The notes: a model not told the origin generated them from the letters alone. A DNA stretch of 64,000 nt from CAWJHE01 sp963842455 (GCA_963842455.1 CAWJHE010000017.1:496001-560000); one strand, 5' to 3'; counted from the stretch's first letter, positions 43,417-52,707 are shown. Program-made: numbers and translations.

Positions 43417-43973
43417 ACAACCGAGCGAAAAGAACTACAAAAGAGAAGATGCAATTTAATTGGTTCCCAATTACTCAAGAAAATCGAAGCAACTGGGAAC
43501 AAATCTGTCCACCAAATGAGTATCGTGTGATCTCGGGCAGCGCTATGCCTAGTTTATCTGCAATATTGCCACATGAATTAACAAAAAAGTATCATAGTGT
43601 CGTTATTGCGGGATCAGCCTTATCTGGGGGAACTGTTTACTATATGGCCAATGGAAACCGAATTGATACAAGCGGAAGTGCAATTGATCAAATGCCTTTT
43701 GGAATTTCGTTCGTCGGCCAAACCGCAAGTGGAAGTGCCTGTTTGATTCAGCATGGAAACTACGAAAATCGGACGACCTTCCCACCAGCTGATTTCTGGG
43801 AACAAGTAAGACAAAGTGGAATATACAACTATTATCCTCTACAAGAATTGCCCGAAAAACCTGCCGGTAAATTGTCGGATTTGAATGTTAAGAGCCAGCT
43901 AGATGCGTTTGAAATATTACGAGCTCAAATAGAACCACTGATTGAAAATAAAGTAGATAACGGAAAAACATAA
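43413..43973 (+). CDS. Hypothetical protein between duplicated zinc fingers
   Basis: A 186-residue protein from ATG 43413, overlapping the methylase stop by ATGA. It has PNEYRVISGSAMPSLSAILP, HSVVIAGSALSGGTVYYMANG and GSACLIQHGNYENRTTFPPA. I do not recognise the family. It has no signal peptide or membrane segment. Base composition is AT-rich like the genes that follow. The copies of a C-terminal zinc finger immediately before it (methylase tail) and after it (43973-44131) suggest that it was inserted by, or arose with, a local duplication. Confidence 0.55.
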   Translation: MNNRAKRTTKEKMQFNWFPITQENRSNWEQICPPNEYRVISGSAMPSLSAILPHELTKKYHSVVIAGSALSGGTVYYMANGNRIDTSGSAIDQMPFGISFVGQTASGSACLIQHGNYENRTTFPPADFWEQVRQSGIYNYYPLQELPEKPAGKLSDLNVKSQLDAFEILRAQIEPLIENKVDNGKT

Positions 43974-44131
43974 TGGTATTTTGCGTGGCGGAAGAATCAT
44001 CACTTATGTTGCTAGATAATGAGCCATGTAAAACGGGAGGCTGCGGGAAGTTTGTGATTAGATATGACCGCGAGAATCACGCGCCGGGGGCGCATAAGGG
44101 CAAAGGGGTGAAGTGGATGAAACTAGGATGA
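43973..44131 (+). CDS. 52-aa zinc-finger ORF, copy of the methylase C-terminus
   Basis: ATG 43973 overlaps the preceding TAA (TAATG). The translation has CKTGGCGKFVIRYDREN and APGAHKGKGVKWMKLG, aligning with the methylase tail CPVCGKMVMGFDREGH...EAHKGKQVEWKKLR. It is either a short stand-alone zinc-finger gene or the remnant of a duplicated methylase 3' end. Confidence 0.5.
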   Translation: MVFCVAEESSLMLLDNEPCKTGGCGKFVIRYDRENHAPGAHKGKGVKWMKLG

Positions 44132-44161
44132 GTTAGATTCTGTATTGTGAGGAGTACCTTC

Positions 44162-45463
44162 ATGACGGACGAAGACAGCGAGGTAAAGAAACCTCTGACA
44201 AGAAAACAGATTCTAAATGCGAATAATGGCCCCAAAGTGTATCATCTACCCAGTGGAATGACGGTGCATGCCGCTGTCCTATCGTGGGGTATGGTTCAAG
44301 AAATCGAAAGTAGTGTGGAGTTAGCGGTTGAGGGAGAAAAAGAGCATTTATTTGCCCAAAAAGTAATCGAGCGGATACTGAGGAAAAGTGATCTGAAGGA
44401 TTATCATGCATTTTCTTACGAAGACCAGAACCGCTTGATAGAGATTGCCGTAAAAGAATGGAGGTGCGAAGATGAGTACGACCAATTCTCTGACACAGAC
44501 GATCCCGAAGTAAGGTTTTACCAGGCTGTTCAGCTCCAGAGGAAGGAGCTTGCAGAGCAGCTATCCGAGTCTGTCAGGGCAATCTCAACAAATTTAGCAA
44601 GCACCATAGACCCTTTGAAGAACATGCAAATCGAGTTAGCATCTTCTCTAAAAGAAATGATAGACCAGTTTAGTGAAGTCAATAGGTTTGGCGAGGTAAT
44701 AGACACCCTAAATGCTCGCGTCATGGAACAAATGGGGGATATTTATCGATTTCAGTCCCCAATTCTAAGTATTGTTGGTGAACTTGCAAAAATCCCGTCT
44801 TCTCTGGGTTCGTCAACCCGGAGCATGCTATTAGATAGCATGGGAGGTACGATCACAAGTTACCAAAACTTGATGAAAGATATCCTTCCCATTGAAAGGT
44901 TTGCAGCTCTGCCAGATTCAGTAAGGTACTTCCCGACGATCGAGATGCATAACGCATCGATCGTAGCAACGCATTTTGTTGAGGAAACTACCTTCGAACC
45001 GCAAGAAGATATCATCGCACCAAAAACAGTCGATTTATTGGGTTGGTTGGAAAGTCTAGATGTATCTTTCCCCAAAATGCTACGAGGCGCTGAGCTAACA
45101 ATCTCCTATCAAAACCCCGATCGCTGCCGTCATTTTGCCAGCAGTCACAGAGAATTATCTACTCACGTGCTGCATCTGTTAGCACCCGACAACAAAGTCA
45201 AGCAATGGACCAAGGATCCTAATCACTATGATAAAGACGGTAAACCAACCCGCAGAGCAAGGCTTAAATATATCGCGAGAAACCATAATAATGACACCTT
45301 CGTTGACTTCCTAATCAAAGACTTTGAAAACCAAATGGCATTGCTGAACGCCGACGCGCATCGCAAAACACAGGAATATTCAAATCAGGAATTGCTCGCT
45401 TTACACAAAAGATTCCTGTCCATGTTAGGTTTTCTATGGAAAATTGTTTCCTCGCATTCATAG
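44162..45463 (+). CDS. Possible pPIWI-associating nuclease-like protein
   Basis: A 433-residue protein from ATG 44162 with AGGAG 7 bases upstream. The N-terminal third is charged (RKQILNANNGPKVYHLPSG), the middle (about 120-240) is helical with possible coiled coil, and the C-terminal part has CRHFASSHRELSTHVLHLLA, TRRARLKYIARN and LALHKRFLSMLGFLW. That last pattern resembles the predicted pPIWI-associating nuclease domain found near phage-defence genes; I give it from memory and with reserve. It is the first of six intact, co-directional genes with short gaps (24-159 bases). Confidence 0.5.
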   Translation: MTDEDSEVKKPLTRKQILNANNGPKVYHLPSGMTVHAAVLSWGMVQEIESSVELAVEGEKEHLFAQKVIERILRKSDLKDYHAFSYEDQNRLIEIAVKEWRCEDEYDQFSDTDDPEVRFYQAVQLQRKELAEQLSESVRAISTNLASTIDPLKNMQIELASSLKEMIDQFSEVNRFGEVIDTLNARVMEQMGDIYRFQSPILSIVGELAKIPSSLGSSTRSMLLDSMGGTITSYQNLMKDILPIERFAALPDSVRYFPTIEMHNASIVATHFVEETTFEPQEDIIAPKTVDLLGWLESLDVSFPKMLRGAELTISYQNPDRCRHFASSHRELSTHVLHLLAPDNKVKQWTKDPNHYDKDGKPTRRARLKYIARNHNNDTFVDFLIKDFENQMALLNADAHRKTQEYSNQELLALHKRFLSMLGFLWKIVSSHS

Positions 45464-45487
45464 TTGTGTGACGTTGAAGGAGTATTT

Positions 45488-47005
45488 ATGCTTTTTCCAA
45501 TTGAACAATTAATCACGGAACGCGAAAAGCCGACCTGTATCCGACAGGATCAGACGATCCGGGAGGCGCTTGCATTAATGTTGGAGCGCGAGTATAGCCA
45601 GTTGCCCGTGATTGATGAAAACGGCGAACTGATCGGTCTGATCTCGGATGAAGTCATCACGCATCGCTATTTTCACCTACGCGGTGAGGTGCCCTTACTC
45701 AACCTGACGATCGACCATTGCTTGACCCCAGCTGTTACCTTAACCAAAGATCGCGATATTTTTGAGGCGCTTGACCGTTTAAAAGATGTATATGCAATTG
45801 TCATTGTAGAGGAAGATAACAGCCCAACAGGAATCTTGACTGAGTTTGATATGGCTCATTTCTTCCGAGACCTGACAGAAGACTTGTTGATTGTCGAAGA
45901 TATTGAGATTTCACTGCGGCAGATCGTTGAGCAGGTATTATCGAGCGATCAAGCGATGAAAACAGCGTTGATTAATGCTCATGGAGTAGACAGCAAAGAA
46001 TCGGGAGAACCTAGAGTTGAGTTCGACGAACAGACCTTTGGTCAGCTTACCAATCTGATTAATCACCCTAAGAACTGGCATCAGTTTGAGGATATTTTCC
46101 AGCCTCAGGATGTCTTCGACAGGTTGATGAAAGAAGTGCGAGAAAACCGCAACCAGCTTGCTCACTTTCGCGGCGACTTGGATGTAATCCAAAAAAGCGC
46201 TCTAAAAGCTGCCAAACAATGGCTGGAGGCACGGCCAAAATTAAAAAGGACTAAAGTCAAAAAGATTCAACAGTTAGATATCAACCGAGTTGAGACGGCT
46301 CGAATGAAAGGTGGGGCAGGAAAGTATGACGCGATCAAATCACATCTTGAAGGTCTCCAGCAAGAAGGTTTAAGTAATGTACGGATGGAATTCCGCGACC
46401 TAGAGACATTGCTTGGATTCCCGTTGCCCGAATCAGCGCGTAAATACCACGCCTGGTGGCAGAATGACTACCACACGCATTCTCATGCGCGGTCTTGGAT
46501 GAGCGCTGGCTGGTTGGCTGAAGACCTGGATTTGAACGCCGAGCAGATATCTTTCCGTAAGACTCTATCGGCAAAGTACCCATTATTCTTCGATGATCTA
46601 TTGAAGCGTTTCAAAAAGGAGCGACCGGGCATCACCAGAGCAGAAAAGGCTTCTACCCAGAACTGGTTTTCATTTTCCTCTGGTGTGAGTGGTTTTACAT
46701 ATGGGTGGGTGCTTCCTAAAGAATCCGTCTTACGCGTTGAGCTTTACATAGATACTGGCGATAAAGACAAAAACAAAAACGCTTTCGATCGGTTGTGTGA
46801 GAAGAAAAATGAAATCGAAGACAAAGTAGGCAACACTCTAGTATGGGATCGACTGAATCATGCCCAAGCGTGCCGCATTTTCCTGACATGGCCATTCACA
46901 CTCTCGGACTCAAATGAGAACCAGGAAATTACAAAAACTTGGGGGGTTGAAACAATGTTGAGGTTTTTGGAAGCCTTTCAACCTCATATCCGAACTGTAC
47001 TTTAG
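45488..47005 (+). CDS. CBS-CBS / HEPN-motif / DUF7662-like / DUF4268-like fusion protein
   Basis: A 505-residue multidomain protein from ATG 45488 (GAAGGAG upstream). Residues about 8-125 are two CBS repeats (REYSQLPVIDENGELIGLIS; AIVIVEEDNSPTGILTEFD), which usually bind adenine nucleotides. Residues about 135-250 are helical and contain RNQLAH (221-226), the Rx4H signature of HEPN ribonucleases. Residues about 278-350 (KYDAIKSHLEGL, VRMEFRDLETLLGFPLPESA, WWQND) look like DUF7662. The rest (SSGVSGFTYGWVLPKESVLR, LCEKKNEIEDKVGNTLVWDR) looks like DUF4268, often found with restriction-type proteins. A nucleotide-sensing RNase is a reasonable inference; nothing is known of this exact fusion to me. 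Confidence 0.65.
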   Translation: MLFPIEQLITEREKPTCIRQDQTIREALALMLEREYSQLPVIDENGELIGLISDEVITHRYFHLRGEVPLLNLTIDHCLTPAVTLTKDRDIFEALDRLKDVYAIVIVEEDNSPTGILTEFDMAHFFRDLTEDLLIVEDIEISLRQIVEQVLSSDQAMKTALINAHGVDSKESGEPRVEFDEQTFGQLTNLINHPKNWHQFEDIFQPQDVFDRLMKEVRENRNQLAHFRGDLDVIQKSALKAAKQWLEARPKLKRTKVKKIQQLDINRVETARMKGGAGKYDAIKSHLEGLQQEGLSNVRMEFRDLETLLGFPLPESARKYHAWWQNDYHTHSHARSWMSAGWLAEDLDLNAEQISFRKTLSAKYPLFFDDLLKRFKKERPGITRAEKASTQNWFSFSSGVSGFTYGWVLPKESVLRVELYIDTGDKDKNKNAFDRLCEKKNEIEDKVGNTLVWDRLNHAQACRIFLTWPFTLSDSNENQEITKTWGVETMLRFLEAFQPHIRTVL

Positions 47006-47035
47006 CTTCCCTTTATTCTCCTTTAGATATCGATA

Positions 47036-47665
47036 ATGAGTAGACTGCCGCGAGCAACACAAACCGAAATACTAGATCATCTAACCGCACTTTTGAGTGA
47101 TCAAGCCGTGACTGTAACCTCGCAGGTGGTTGAAAGATTAGTTCGGGGCGAAACACAAGATGCCTTGATGATATTGAAGGAATTCGATCAAAGCATTGGA
47201 GGGATCGGAATTCACTTTGGAAAACCAGATGAAAAACTACCTGGAGTGTATCGGGCTCTAACCTATGTAGAACTTCCGCTCCAAAAATCAGAACCAGCGG
47301 ATGCAGCCCGGGGGATGATTGTAGCAGCAGGTGGATATCTCGAAGACTTGATCGCTCGCGGCCTTGGGCCTGAGTTTTGCATGCGAATGCTCATCAATTT
47401 CAAGAGAGTGCCATTAGGCGCGATGGTCGATTTAATCAGAATTTCCATACCCGCACCATTATTTAGCGAATTGAAATGGTTTAGCGGGCAGGTATATAAC
47501 TACGCTAAACATGACTTTGATGTAGAAAATCGCTCAGATCCAGTAGGCGACCATTACTTCGGATTAGCTGAGGGTATCGCTATCTACTTTATTGTGAGAA
47601 AACTTGGGGAAGAGCTAATTCAGATTAGTGGTGTGTGCCAAGAAAAGCTTATGGCTATGTCGTAA
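47036..47665 (+). CDS. Hypothetical helical protein of the CBS/HEPN cluster
   Basis: A 209-residue soluble protein, 30 bases after the CBS fusion. Notable stretches are GIGIHFGKPDEKLPGVYRAL, MIVAAGGYLEDLIARGLGP and FSGQVYNYAKHDFDVENRSD. The NYAKHDF stretch and the predicted helices vaguely recall HEPN-like or DUF4145-like proteins, but the R-x4-H motif is absent. I do not recognise the family. Its place in the middle of the cluster suggests a shared role. Confidence 0.5.
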   Translation: MSRLPRATQTEILDHLTALLSDQAVTVTSQVVERLVRGETQDALMILKEFDQSIGGIGIHFGKPDEKLPGVYRALTYVELPLQKSEPADAARGMIVAAGGYLEDLIARGLGPEFCMRMLINFKRVPLGAMVDLIRISIPAPLFSELKWFSGQVYNYAKHDFDVENRSDPVGDHYFGLAEGIAIYFIVRKLGEELIQISGVCQEKLMAMS

Positions 47666-47717
47666 AGAAATAAAAAGATTGATAATCATTAAAAAGTCTA
47701 TATCATGAGGTAAACCA

Positions 47718-49877
47718 ATGGCAATTGGTGGAACACCTGTCCCAAAAAGAGAGCTAATCTCATTACTTGTTCGAACTTTTCCTGAAAAGCATATCCGCGA
47801 ATTGCTAAAAATCCAGGCGGATACGGATCTGCAAAAGCGCATCAAGGATTTCCCAAAAATCCAAATCCTCGAGGCTTTACAAACTACTCAGGAAGGCCGC
47901 GCTGCTCTTGAAGAAGCCAAGGCTGACTATCCATTAACATCAAGGCCAACGATGTATTTAATCTCTATAGCCCGATGGCCGGATCGTGAAACGCTTTCTT
48001 CTAAAAGCGAAAACTTAGCTCAACAAGGTTATGAAAGCAGAGTCCAGTTTGGAAATGATCGTATGATCCGATCGGTTTACATAATTACACCAATTAGAGA
48101 ATACACACATCCATTGCCATTTTTGGAAGTTCCACTTGTTTATGAAAAGAAAATAGAATTTGTTGTGTCAGATCCCGACTCAGATGATTATGGTGAAGTA
48201 GATGAAGTTTACAGTTTGGAAAAAGCAATCGTATGGTACAACGAGCAATTAAAACATGCACTTTTATTATGTGGTGACTTCTCTGCAGTAAAGCCAATCC
48301 TTTACTACGGAAGAGTGAAGCTAGATATTGAGTGGCAGCTTCCATTTTTGTCGGAGGAAATCTTGCAGAGGTTAGCTGAAGGTGCAACCCCACGATCCGC
48401 TTCTTTCTCGAGTTTGGATCATCCCTTGGATGATGTATTTGATGTACAGACCATGACAATATTTGACCAAGCATTGGGGAATAGCAGGTCTTACCAAAGG
48501 TTAATGAGTGATGAGGCTCGACAGCAAACATCTGGATTTTTTACCAATCACCCTGATCTCGTTATGGGTGGATTGGGGATCTCACGTCAATACGGTCGCA
48601 TATGGACACCAACGAAGCTACGAAAAGAATTTCTGTTGGCCTTGTCGATGAACCTAATTCAAAAGACTGAAACAGAACTCGCCAGGGAAGCTAAAACCAA
48701 TCCTGGTGGATTTGTAGGCTACTTTCGGAATGTTCCTGTATATATCGGAAAGAAAAAGATCGTCTCAACCCAAAGAATAGTTTTCAATAAACTCATAGAG
48801 GCTATTATTACTGCAAGAAGGTCTGCGAATCAGGAAACTGTTATTGATGCTGGTTTCAGGAATAGCCTCATAAGTCAGTGTAAAAATCTGGATTTGATTA
48901 TTGGATTGGAAGTCCACTGTGAAAACTGTGGTAGTTATTTATATCGATGCCCCGACTGTCAAGCTCCATATCAACCTATCATAACCGGAGATCAGCAAGT
49001 CATTTTTCTGTGTGAGAAACATCCTGAACAAAGCATACGAGATAATCAGCAAGAATTTTGCGAATGCGGAGGGGAATTAGAAATTACCTTTTCGGCTGAT
49101 ATACGCATATTCCCGGGGGCCAGCCTAATTAAATCTGTGCTAAAGTTCTTGTCTATATTTGAAAATCAACAGTTTGACGGAAGCTATTTAATCCAAGGGA
49201 ACCTATTGCGGTTGATACCTAGTAATAAAAATCCTCATTATCAATATCTATTGAGCAATTTCAGGTACTGGAGAGTGAGGGCGCATTTTCACCAAAGGAA
49301 TATAACTGGGGACAAAGCGGAGGAATACAGACAAACGCTTTCTCGGATCAAAGAAAAATGTGCATATAATAATTGGCATCCGTCAAGGGAAACATGCGCT
49401 GATTGTATGAATAAGCAAATTACCCGGAAGAAGATTCTCGATGGCAGTAGAAATAGCAATATTTGCTTGCCCCGTCTTTTGGGTTATACCATTGATGAAA
49501 AATTTGATGGAATACACCATAACCATGAGGTGGCAGATATACGGTACCAAGATATTTTGGATGATGCAGACAGGCCACTAAATTTGGGCATTCATTTGAA
49601 AAGTAGAGAGCGTCCAAGAGTGCGAGGTTTGGGAAGAAGCGTTTCTGGAGTGAAAGAACTCTATACCCAATACTGTCATTCTATCTATTCAGTTGCGACG
49701 CGTAGAGCGAAATTAGATGTTGTTGGTGTTTCTATTCCTAATGTTCTCAATGATGAGGTGATTGAAAACTTTCAATATCTTTCAAAACAATTAGGCTTCC
49801 CTTTAATAATACTTTCTGAAGTTGATTGGATAAAGATAATAGATGCCGCAATTGAAAAGGCAGAAATTGATGAATAA
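47718..49877 (+). CDS. Large zinc-ribbon protein with possible nuclease-like C-terminus
   Basis: A 719-residue protein. Residues 1-60 start with a helical EAD-like module (PKRELISLLVRTFPEKHIRELL). The middle has YLISIARWPDRETL. Near residue 395 lies a zinc ribbon CENCGSYLYRCPDCQ, with CEKH and CECGG further on and a fourth CADC near residue 560. The C-terminal 100 residues (ADIRYQDILDDADRPLNLGIHLKSR; KLDVVGVSIPNVLND) have acidic and Lys residues that could form a PD-(D/E)XK-like nuclease site (D...GIHLKS). No family is recognised with certainty. The gene is intact and AT-rich. Confidence 0.5.
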   Translation: MAIGGTPVPKRELISLLVRTFPEKHIRELLKIQADTDLQKRIKDFPKIQILEALQTTQEGRAALEEAKADYPLTSRPTMYLISIARWPDRETLSSKSENLAQQGYESRVQFGNDRMIRSVYIITPIREYTHPLPFLEVPLVYEKKIEFVVSDPDSDDYGEVDEVYSLEKAIVWYNEQLKHALLLCGDFSAVKPILYYGRVKLDIEWQLPFLSEEILQRLAEGATPRSASFSSLDHPLDDVFDVQTMTIFDQALGNSRSYQRLMSDEARQQTSGFFTNHPDLVMGGLGISRQYGRIWTPTKLRKEFLLALSMNLIQKTETELAREAKTNPGGFVGYFRNVPVYIGKKKIVSTQRIVFNKLIEAIITARRSANQETVIDAGFRNSLISQCKNLDLIIGLEVHCENCGSYLYRCPDCQAPYQPIITGDQQVIFLCEKHPEQSIRDNQQEFCECGGELEITFSADIRIFPGASLIKSVLKFLSIFENQQFDGSYLIQGNLLRLIPSNKNPHYQYLLSNFRYWRVRAHFHQRNITGDKAEEYRQTLSRIKEKCAYNNWHPSRETCADCMNKQITRKKILDGSRNSNICLPRLLGYTIDEKFDGIHHNHEVADIRYQDILDDADRPLNLGIHLKSRERPRVRGLGRSVSGVKELYTQYCHSIYSVATRRAKLDVVGVSIPNVLNDEVIENFQYLSKQLGFPLIILSEVDWIKIIDAAIEKAEIDE

Positions 49878-49951
49878 CACCATACCAATTTCACTTTGTA
49901 GCCTATCTGACAAAAAAACTTCTACATTTCTTGAAAGAGGTTATTACACTT

Positions 49952-50677
49952 ATGGATGCTGTCAACAAAAAATCGCTAAACAAAGAACAACTTGATCTAA
50001 TTGAGAGATTCCTGGTTGCTTACAATGCAATTGATCATGATTTACGGGAACAGTTAGGGGCTGAGCAAAACACTCCGTTTTCACAATTGGTCAGGGAGTA
50101 TGCAACTAGATATCCGCGCTGGCGCGAGCGTGAAAGCCTGCGGATGATCGGCGATTTGCGCAACGCAGTGGTTCACCAGCGCGAGCATAGTTATGAGTAT
50201 CTTTCAATCCCGCTGCCATCCATTGTGGAGAATTTAGAACGCATTCGCGACCAATTTAAAACTCCAGAAAGGGTTCATCCAAAATTTGGCAAGGAAGTCA
50301 TCAGCTTTCAGGCTGAAGATATTCTCTCGAAAGTTTTAGCAAAAATTCATGCGAATGGATTTTCACAATTTCCGATTTACAGACAGAATCAATTTCAAGG
50401 TCTGTTAACTGAAAATGGCATCACTCGCTGGCTGGCAGATCACAGTACGAAAGTCATGACTTTGATTGAACTAGATGAGGTTACGGCATTCGACCTATTA
50501 GGCCAGGAAGAACAACGCTCGAATTACCGTTTTATCGCCCGCGATACGACCTTGCTGGAAGCAGAAAACTTCTTTGTTCAGAATGCGCTCTTGGAGGCTT
50601 TATTAATCACACAGAACGGAAAACCAAACGAAAAGTTAATGGGCATTTTTACACGCTGGGATATTCTAAACCTGTAA
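49952..50677 (+). CDS. HEPN-motif / CBS-CBS protein
   Basis: A 241-residue protein from ATG 49952 (AGAGG upstream; a TTG at 49931 would add 7 residues). The N-terminal 105 residues are helical with RMIGDLRNAVVHQRE, where RNAVVH (70-75) is an Rx4H HEPN signature. The C-terminal part has two CBS repeats (GFSQFPIYRQNQFQGLLTENG; ALLITQNGKPNEKLMGIFTRWD). This is the reverse domain order of the protein at 45488. Two CBS/HEPN proteins in one cluster suggest either a paired system or one activated by a nucleotide signal. The role in the cell is inference only. Confidence 0.65.
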   Translation: MDAVNKKSLNKEQLDLIERFLVAYNAIDHDLREQLGAEQNTPFSQLVREYATRYPRWRERESLRMIGDLRNAVVHQREHSYEYLSIPLPSIVENLERIRDQFKTPERVHPKFGKEVISFQAEDILSKVLAKIHANGFSQFPIYRQNQFQGLLTENGITRWLADHSTKVMTLIELDEVTAFDLLGQEEQRSNYRFIARDTTLLEAENFFVQNALLEALLITQNGKPNEKLMGIFTRWDILNL

Positions 50678-50836
50678 AAATTGTGGCATTCAGAAAAATA
50701 TAATGAAGAAGACCCGGATGTTGAGCATCAAACCAGGTGAATTAATAAAGTACGGAAAAACCATATCCACATGAGATTGATAACTATTGGGATGAATATT
50801 GAAAATTTTCTCAGGTAATCTATCGGAGAATTCATC

Positions 50837-52126
50837 ATGAAACTAATGGGCTTTTCACTTTGCAAATTTCTTGCTAAAAATCGCGCAGAATTGGTCTCGA
50901 GCGCCCAGGCTCGTTTATTGGTTTATGCACCTGGCTTGAGCCCGCTCGAAATTAAAGCCATTCTGCACGCTAAAAAGAATATCCGAGTAGAAAATATCTA
51001 TCTTTATTTAGATGTCTCTGATTCCAGTTTTGCTAATGGTTACTGGTACGGGCAATATGCAAGCGAGCTTTCTAACCTGGTCAGCAGCTTGAATATCCAC
51101 CAGGCGCATGGGGCCAGATTAGGATTATTGATCGTTGATGATACTGCCTTGATCTTTTCGCCTCCTGTTTCACGATTAGAAGCAGAGTTAGAAACCGAAG
51201 AAGCCAATTGTATTCGTTTGAATTCTGATATGACTGAAATGCTCTGGCAATCTATTCTTGTTAAAACAATTGATCCGGATAAGGCTAACGAAATACTTTC
51301 TGCTGAACAACAAAGCGAGCTCGAAACAATCATTAAGGTCCCTGATCGTCCTATTGTAGATCAGCAAATAATAGAAACAATCACCGATCATCAAGAATTG
51401 GAAACTATGATCAGTCCAGATATGGAAAGGTTTTTAATTGACCTCCGCAGACAGGTCAAACTTGTCAGGTTAAGTCTTGAAGGCTCAAGGATGGAACAAT
51501 CCACTGTCTCCTTGACCAAAGAAATTAATGATTTGCTGGGTTCCGATAGTAAGGGCGTCAACAAGCATTTTGGTGCTACCTGGAAGCTTCTCACTGAAGA
51601 GATCGATCAAGAACTACAAACTTTGCAATCAGAGCTATCACAAAAGACTGAAATCATTCGCAAGAAATATTTAAAACCACTCGGTCATTATGGAAGTGGT
51701 TTACTGGTAAAGCAACAAAAGGATTTTGAGGGGATCTTAAAAAGATCCTCTCCATCCAGGAGAAAATCCGGAAGTACATTCAGGAAATATATCCCCAAGC
51801 ATCTAAAAGAGAGTCAGGACCTTTTGGTCGACTTCATTTTGGAACGAGTTTATTCACGTGGAATAAAATTACCTGAACCCCAATTGGTGCTATTCTCAAA
51901 ACCTTCTAAATCAGAACAGGATCGAGAGATTGTCAATCAAATGGTAGCTAAGATAAATTGGCCTACTGCTGAAAAGATCGCCAGCAAGGTGCAACTTCAA
52001 TATTCAATTGATGATCTGACCATCGATCATCTAAAACAAGAGAATTTTGTTAAGGCTTTCAAAAAAACTTATGGAACTGATTTAAACCAGGCAATGAGGT
52101 CGCAAGAAATTGAGATATTCGGATAA
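50837..52126 (+). CDS. Degenerate phospholipase D-like protein with long helical part
   Basis: A 429-residue protein. Residues 15-120 look like one half of a PLD-type fold (ARLLVYAPGLSPLEIKAIL, then GLLIVDDTALIFSPPVSRLE), but the catalytic HxK motif is missing. The rest is long charged helices with KTEIIRKKYLKPLG and HLKESQDLLVDFILERVY. DISARM DrmC is a PLD protein; this one is not an obvious DrmC. It is the last gene of the accessory run, 159 bases after the HEPN-CBS gene, and is AT-rich and intact. A role in sensing or scaffolding rather than cleavage is a guess. Confidence 0.5.
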   Translation: MKLMGFSLCKFLAKNRAELVSSAQARLLVYAPGLSPLEIKAILHAKKNIRVENIYLYLDVSDSSFANGYWYGQYASELSNLVSSLNIHQAHGARLGLLIVDDTALIFSPPVSRLEAELETEEANCIRLNSDMTEMLWQSILVKTIDPDKANEILSAEQQSELETIIKVPDRPIVDQQIIETITDHQELETMISPDMERFLIDLRRQVKLVRLSLEGSRMEQSTVSLTKEINDLLGSDSKGVNKHFGATWKLLTEEIDQELQTLQSELSQKTEIIRKKYLKPLGHYGSGLLVKQQKDFEGILKRSSPSRRKSGSTFRKYIPKHLKESQDLLVDFILERVYSRGIKLPEPQLVLFSKPSKSEQDREIVNQMVAKINWPTAEKIASKVQLQYSIDDLTIDHLKQENFVKAFKKTYGTDLNQAMRSQEIEIFG

Positions 52127-52268
52127 CTACCGGTTTGCTAAGTAATCCGAGAATGAGACTGCTGGTTCTCATCTATGCCTATCTGGAATTTAATCTGACA
52201 ATAGAATGGTTCGTTTCAATGCTGCCTGGCTAATCACCCTATAGATCCGAAACCCAAGGACCCCTCCC

Positions 52269-52670
52269 ATGGACCAACCCGAAATCATCCTCAACCTGTG
52301 GTACGTGCATGACGATATGGGCTATATCTACTCGCTGCGGGTGCGCTGCTATATCGGCGTGGGCAGCGAGCAGGAGAAGCTGCGCTTTTTGCAGCAGCAC
52401 GCCAACCTGGATTACCTGATCGCCAAGCCCTTCCCCATCCCCAAGCGCTTTCATGTCAACGGCATGGCGGTCTATCACAAGGCCGCCCTGGATTTGCTGG
52501 GCAACCCCGTTGAGCTGTTTGAGGATGCCATCCAGGCCATGGAGCGCGAGCTGCCTGCCCAGACGAGGCTTTCGATCCCCAAACGCCCCCTGGTGTGCCT
52601 CACCCCGCTGTTCGGCAATGATCGCAATGAGATCTATCCGAGCTCTACGGAGAGCAGCCATTTTTCTTGA
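52269..52670 (+). CDS. Hypothetical protein, probably frameshifted near its 3' end
   Basis: A 133-residue soluble protein: DQPEIILNLWYVHDDMGYIYSLRVRC, LDLLGNPVELFEDAIQAME and SIPKRPLVCLTPLFGNDRNE. I do not recognise it. In the last codons another frame reads LSELYGEQPFFLSRRLNRP, which looks like the true continuation, so a one-base shift near 52,635 is likely. ATG 52269 has no clear ribosome site (CCCTCCC). Codon use returns to the GC-rich core type after the AT-rich island. Confidence 0.5.
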   Translation: MDQPEIILNLWYVHDDMGYIYSLRVRCYIGVGSEQEKLRFLQQHANLDYLIAKPFPIPKRFHVNGMAVYHKAALDLLGNPVELFEDAIQAMERELPAQTRLSIPKRPLVCLTPLFGNDRNEIYPSSTESSHFS

Positions 52671-52678
52671 GCCGCCGC

Positions 52679-52707
52679 TTGAATCGCCCCACGAAAAACC
52701 CTATAAT
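52679..52707 (+). promoter_or_regulatory. Promoter of the DinB-like gene
   Basis: TTGAAT (52679-52684), 17 bases, TATAAT (52702-52707). The gene start at 52762 has CGGAGG 7 bases upstream. Confidence 0.65.
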
